Source: Pseudomonadota bacterium (GTDB lineage Bacteria; Pseudomonadota; Alphaproteobacteria; Rhizobiales; Hyphomicrobiaceae). Taken from it: a stretch of 13,982 bases of DNA. The number at the start of each line of letters is the position of its first letter. Position 1 is the stretch's first letter. The notes beneath the pieces were generated by a model. The model ran no database searches and was not told where the DNA came from. It saw only the letters and a list, made by a program, of their open reading frames with translations. Shown here one piece after another: positions 13,861 to 13,982 of the stretch. Location: positions 1 to 13,982 of the forward strand of contig QGVC01000053.1 in assembly GCA_003242645.1 (NCBI GenBank). The letters run 5' to 3'. The position numbers and the translations under genes are program-made.

Positions 13861-13982
13861 ATGACCAGCAGCGCGAAAGGAGGACAACGGATTATTTCCT
13901 CGATAGCCGCACTGCTGGCCTTGGTGGGATCATTCGATCTCGCACTCGCGCAGGACTCGCTCCTGAAACGCGGACGCGACCT
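13861..13982 (+). CDS. Exported protein, 3'-truncated by the window edge (possibly a c-type cytochrome)
   Basis: Only the first 40 codons are present and the frame is open to the edge. A ribosome site AAGGA lies eight bases upstream. Residues 1-31 are a clear Sec signal peptide: basic start (SAKGGQR), hydrophobic core (IISSIAALLALVGSF) and an ALA-QD cleavage site. The mature start QDSLLKRGRD resembles the residues that often precede a CxxCH haem motif in small alphaproteobacterial cytochromes c, but the motif itself would lie outside the window, so this is a guess. It follows the M50 gene by 200 bases on the same strand, behind a weak hairpin, and probably has its own promoter. Confidence 0.75.
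   Translation, partial: MTSSAKGGQRIISSIAALLALVGSFDLALAQDSLLKRGRD

Overview
The window looks like chromosomal DNA from a G+C-rich alphaproteobacterium, probably Hyphomicrobiales (the Rhizobium/Brucella/Bradyrhizobium side). The evidence is the protein families and the order recG (+) facing a minus-strand block glmU, glmS, SPOR/TPR protein, DUF502 protein. A putative Irr/Fur-type iron operator also fits that group. There are no rRNA or tRNA genes, CRISPR arrays, insertion sequences or phage genes, and the content is mostly core metabolism and cell envelope.

Layout. Positions 2-1789 hold recG without its N-terminus; the first bases are a ten-G run that looks like a contig edge. Positions 1811-7211 are a minus-strand block transcribed glmU > glmS > TPR/SPOR protein > DUF502 membrane protein. 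It covers UDP-GlcNAc synthesis from fructose-6-phosphate plus a likely septal peptidoglycan-binding protein. The glmS leader can fold into a long stem that ends next to its Shine-Dalgarno sequence. A second SPOR-like protein, with one membrane segment, starts at 7539 and is divergent from glmU. It is convergent with malonyl-CoA decarboxylase (8721-10157, minus), which carries both expected catalytic residues. Upstream of that gene lies a small protein with 12 cysteines (10423-10953, minus) that I do not recognise.

Positions 11039-12091 encode a periplasmic ferric-iron binding protein of the FutA/FbpA type with no permease or ATPase gene beside it. It ends in a good hairpin terminator. Its promoter lies in a strikingly AT-rich patch where a Fur-superfamily-like inverted repeat overlaps the -35 element. 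Divergent from it is a five- to six-helix M50 metalloprotease with two CBS domains (12503-13660). The window closes with the first 40 codons of an exported protein (13861 onward).

I do not see a clear new biological system. The best leads are the composite iron operator at 12232-12268, the cysteine-rich protein at 10423-10953, the glmS leader stem at 5767-5812, and the two SPOR-type proteins bracketing the amino-sugar genes.
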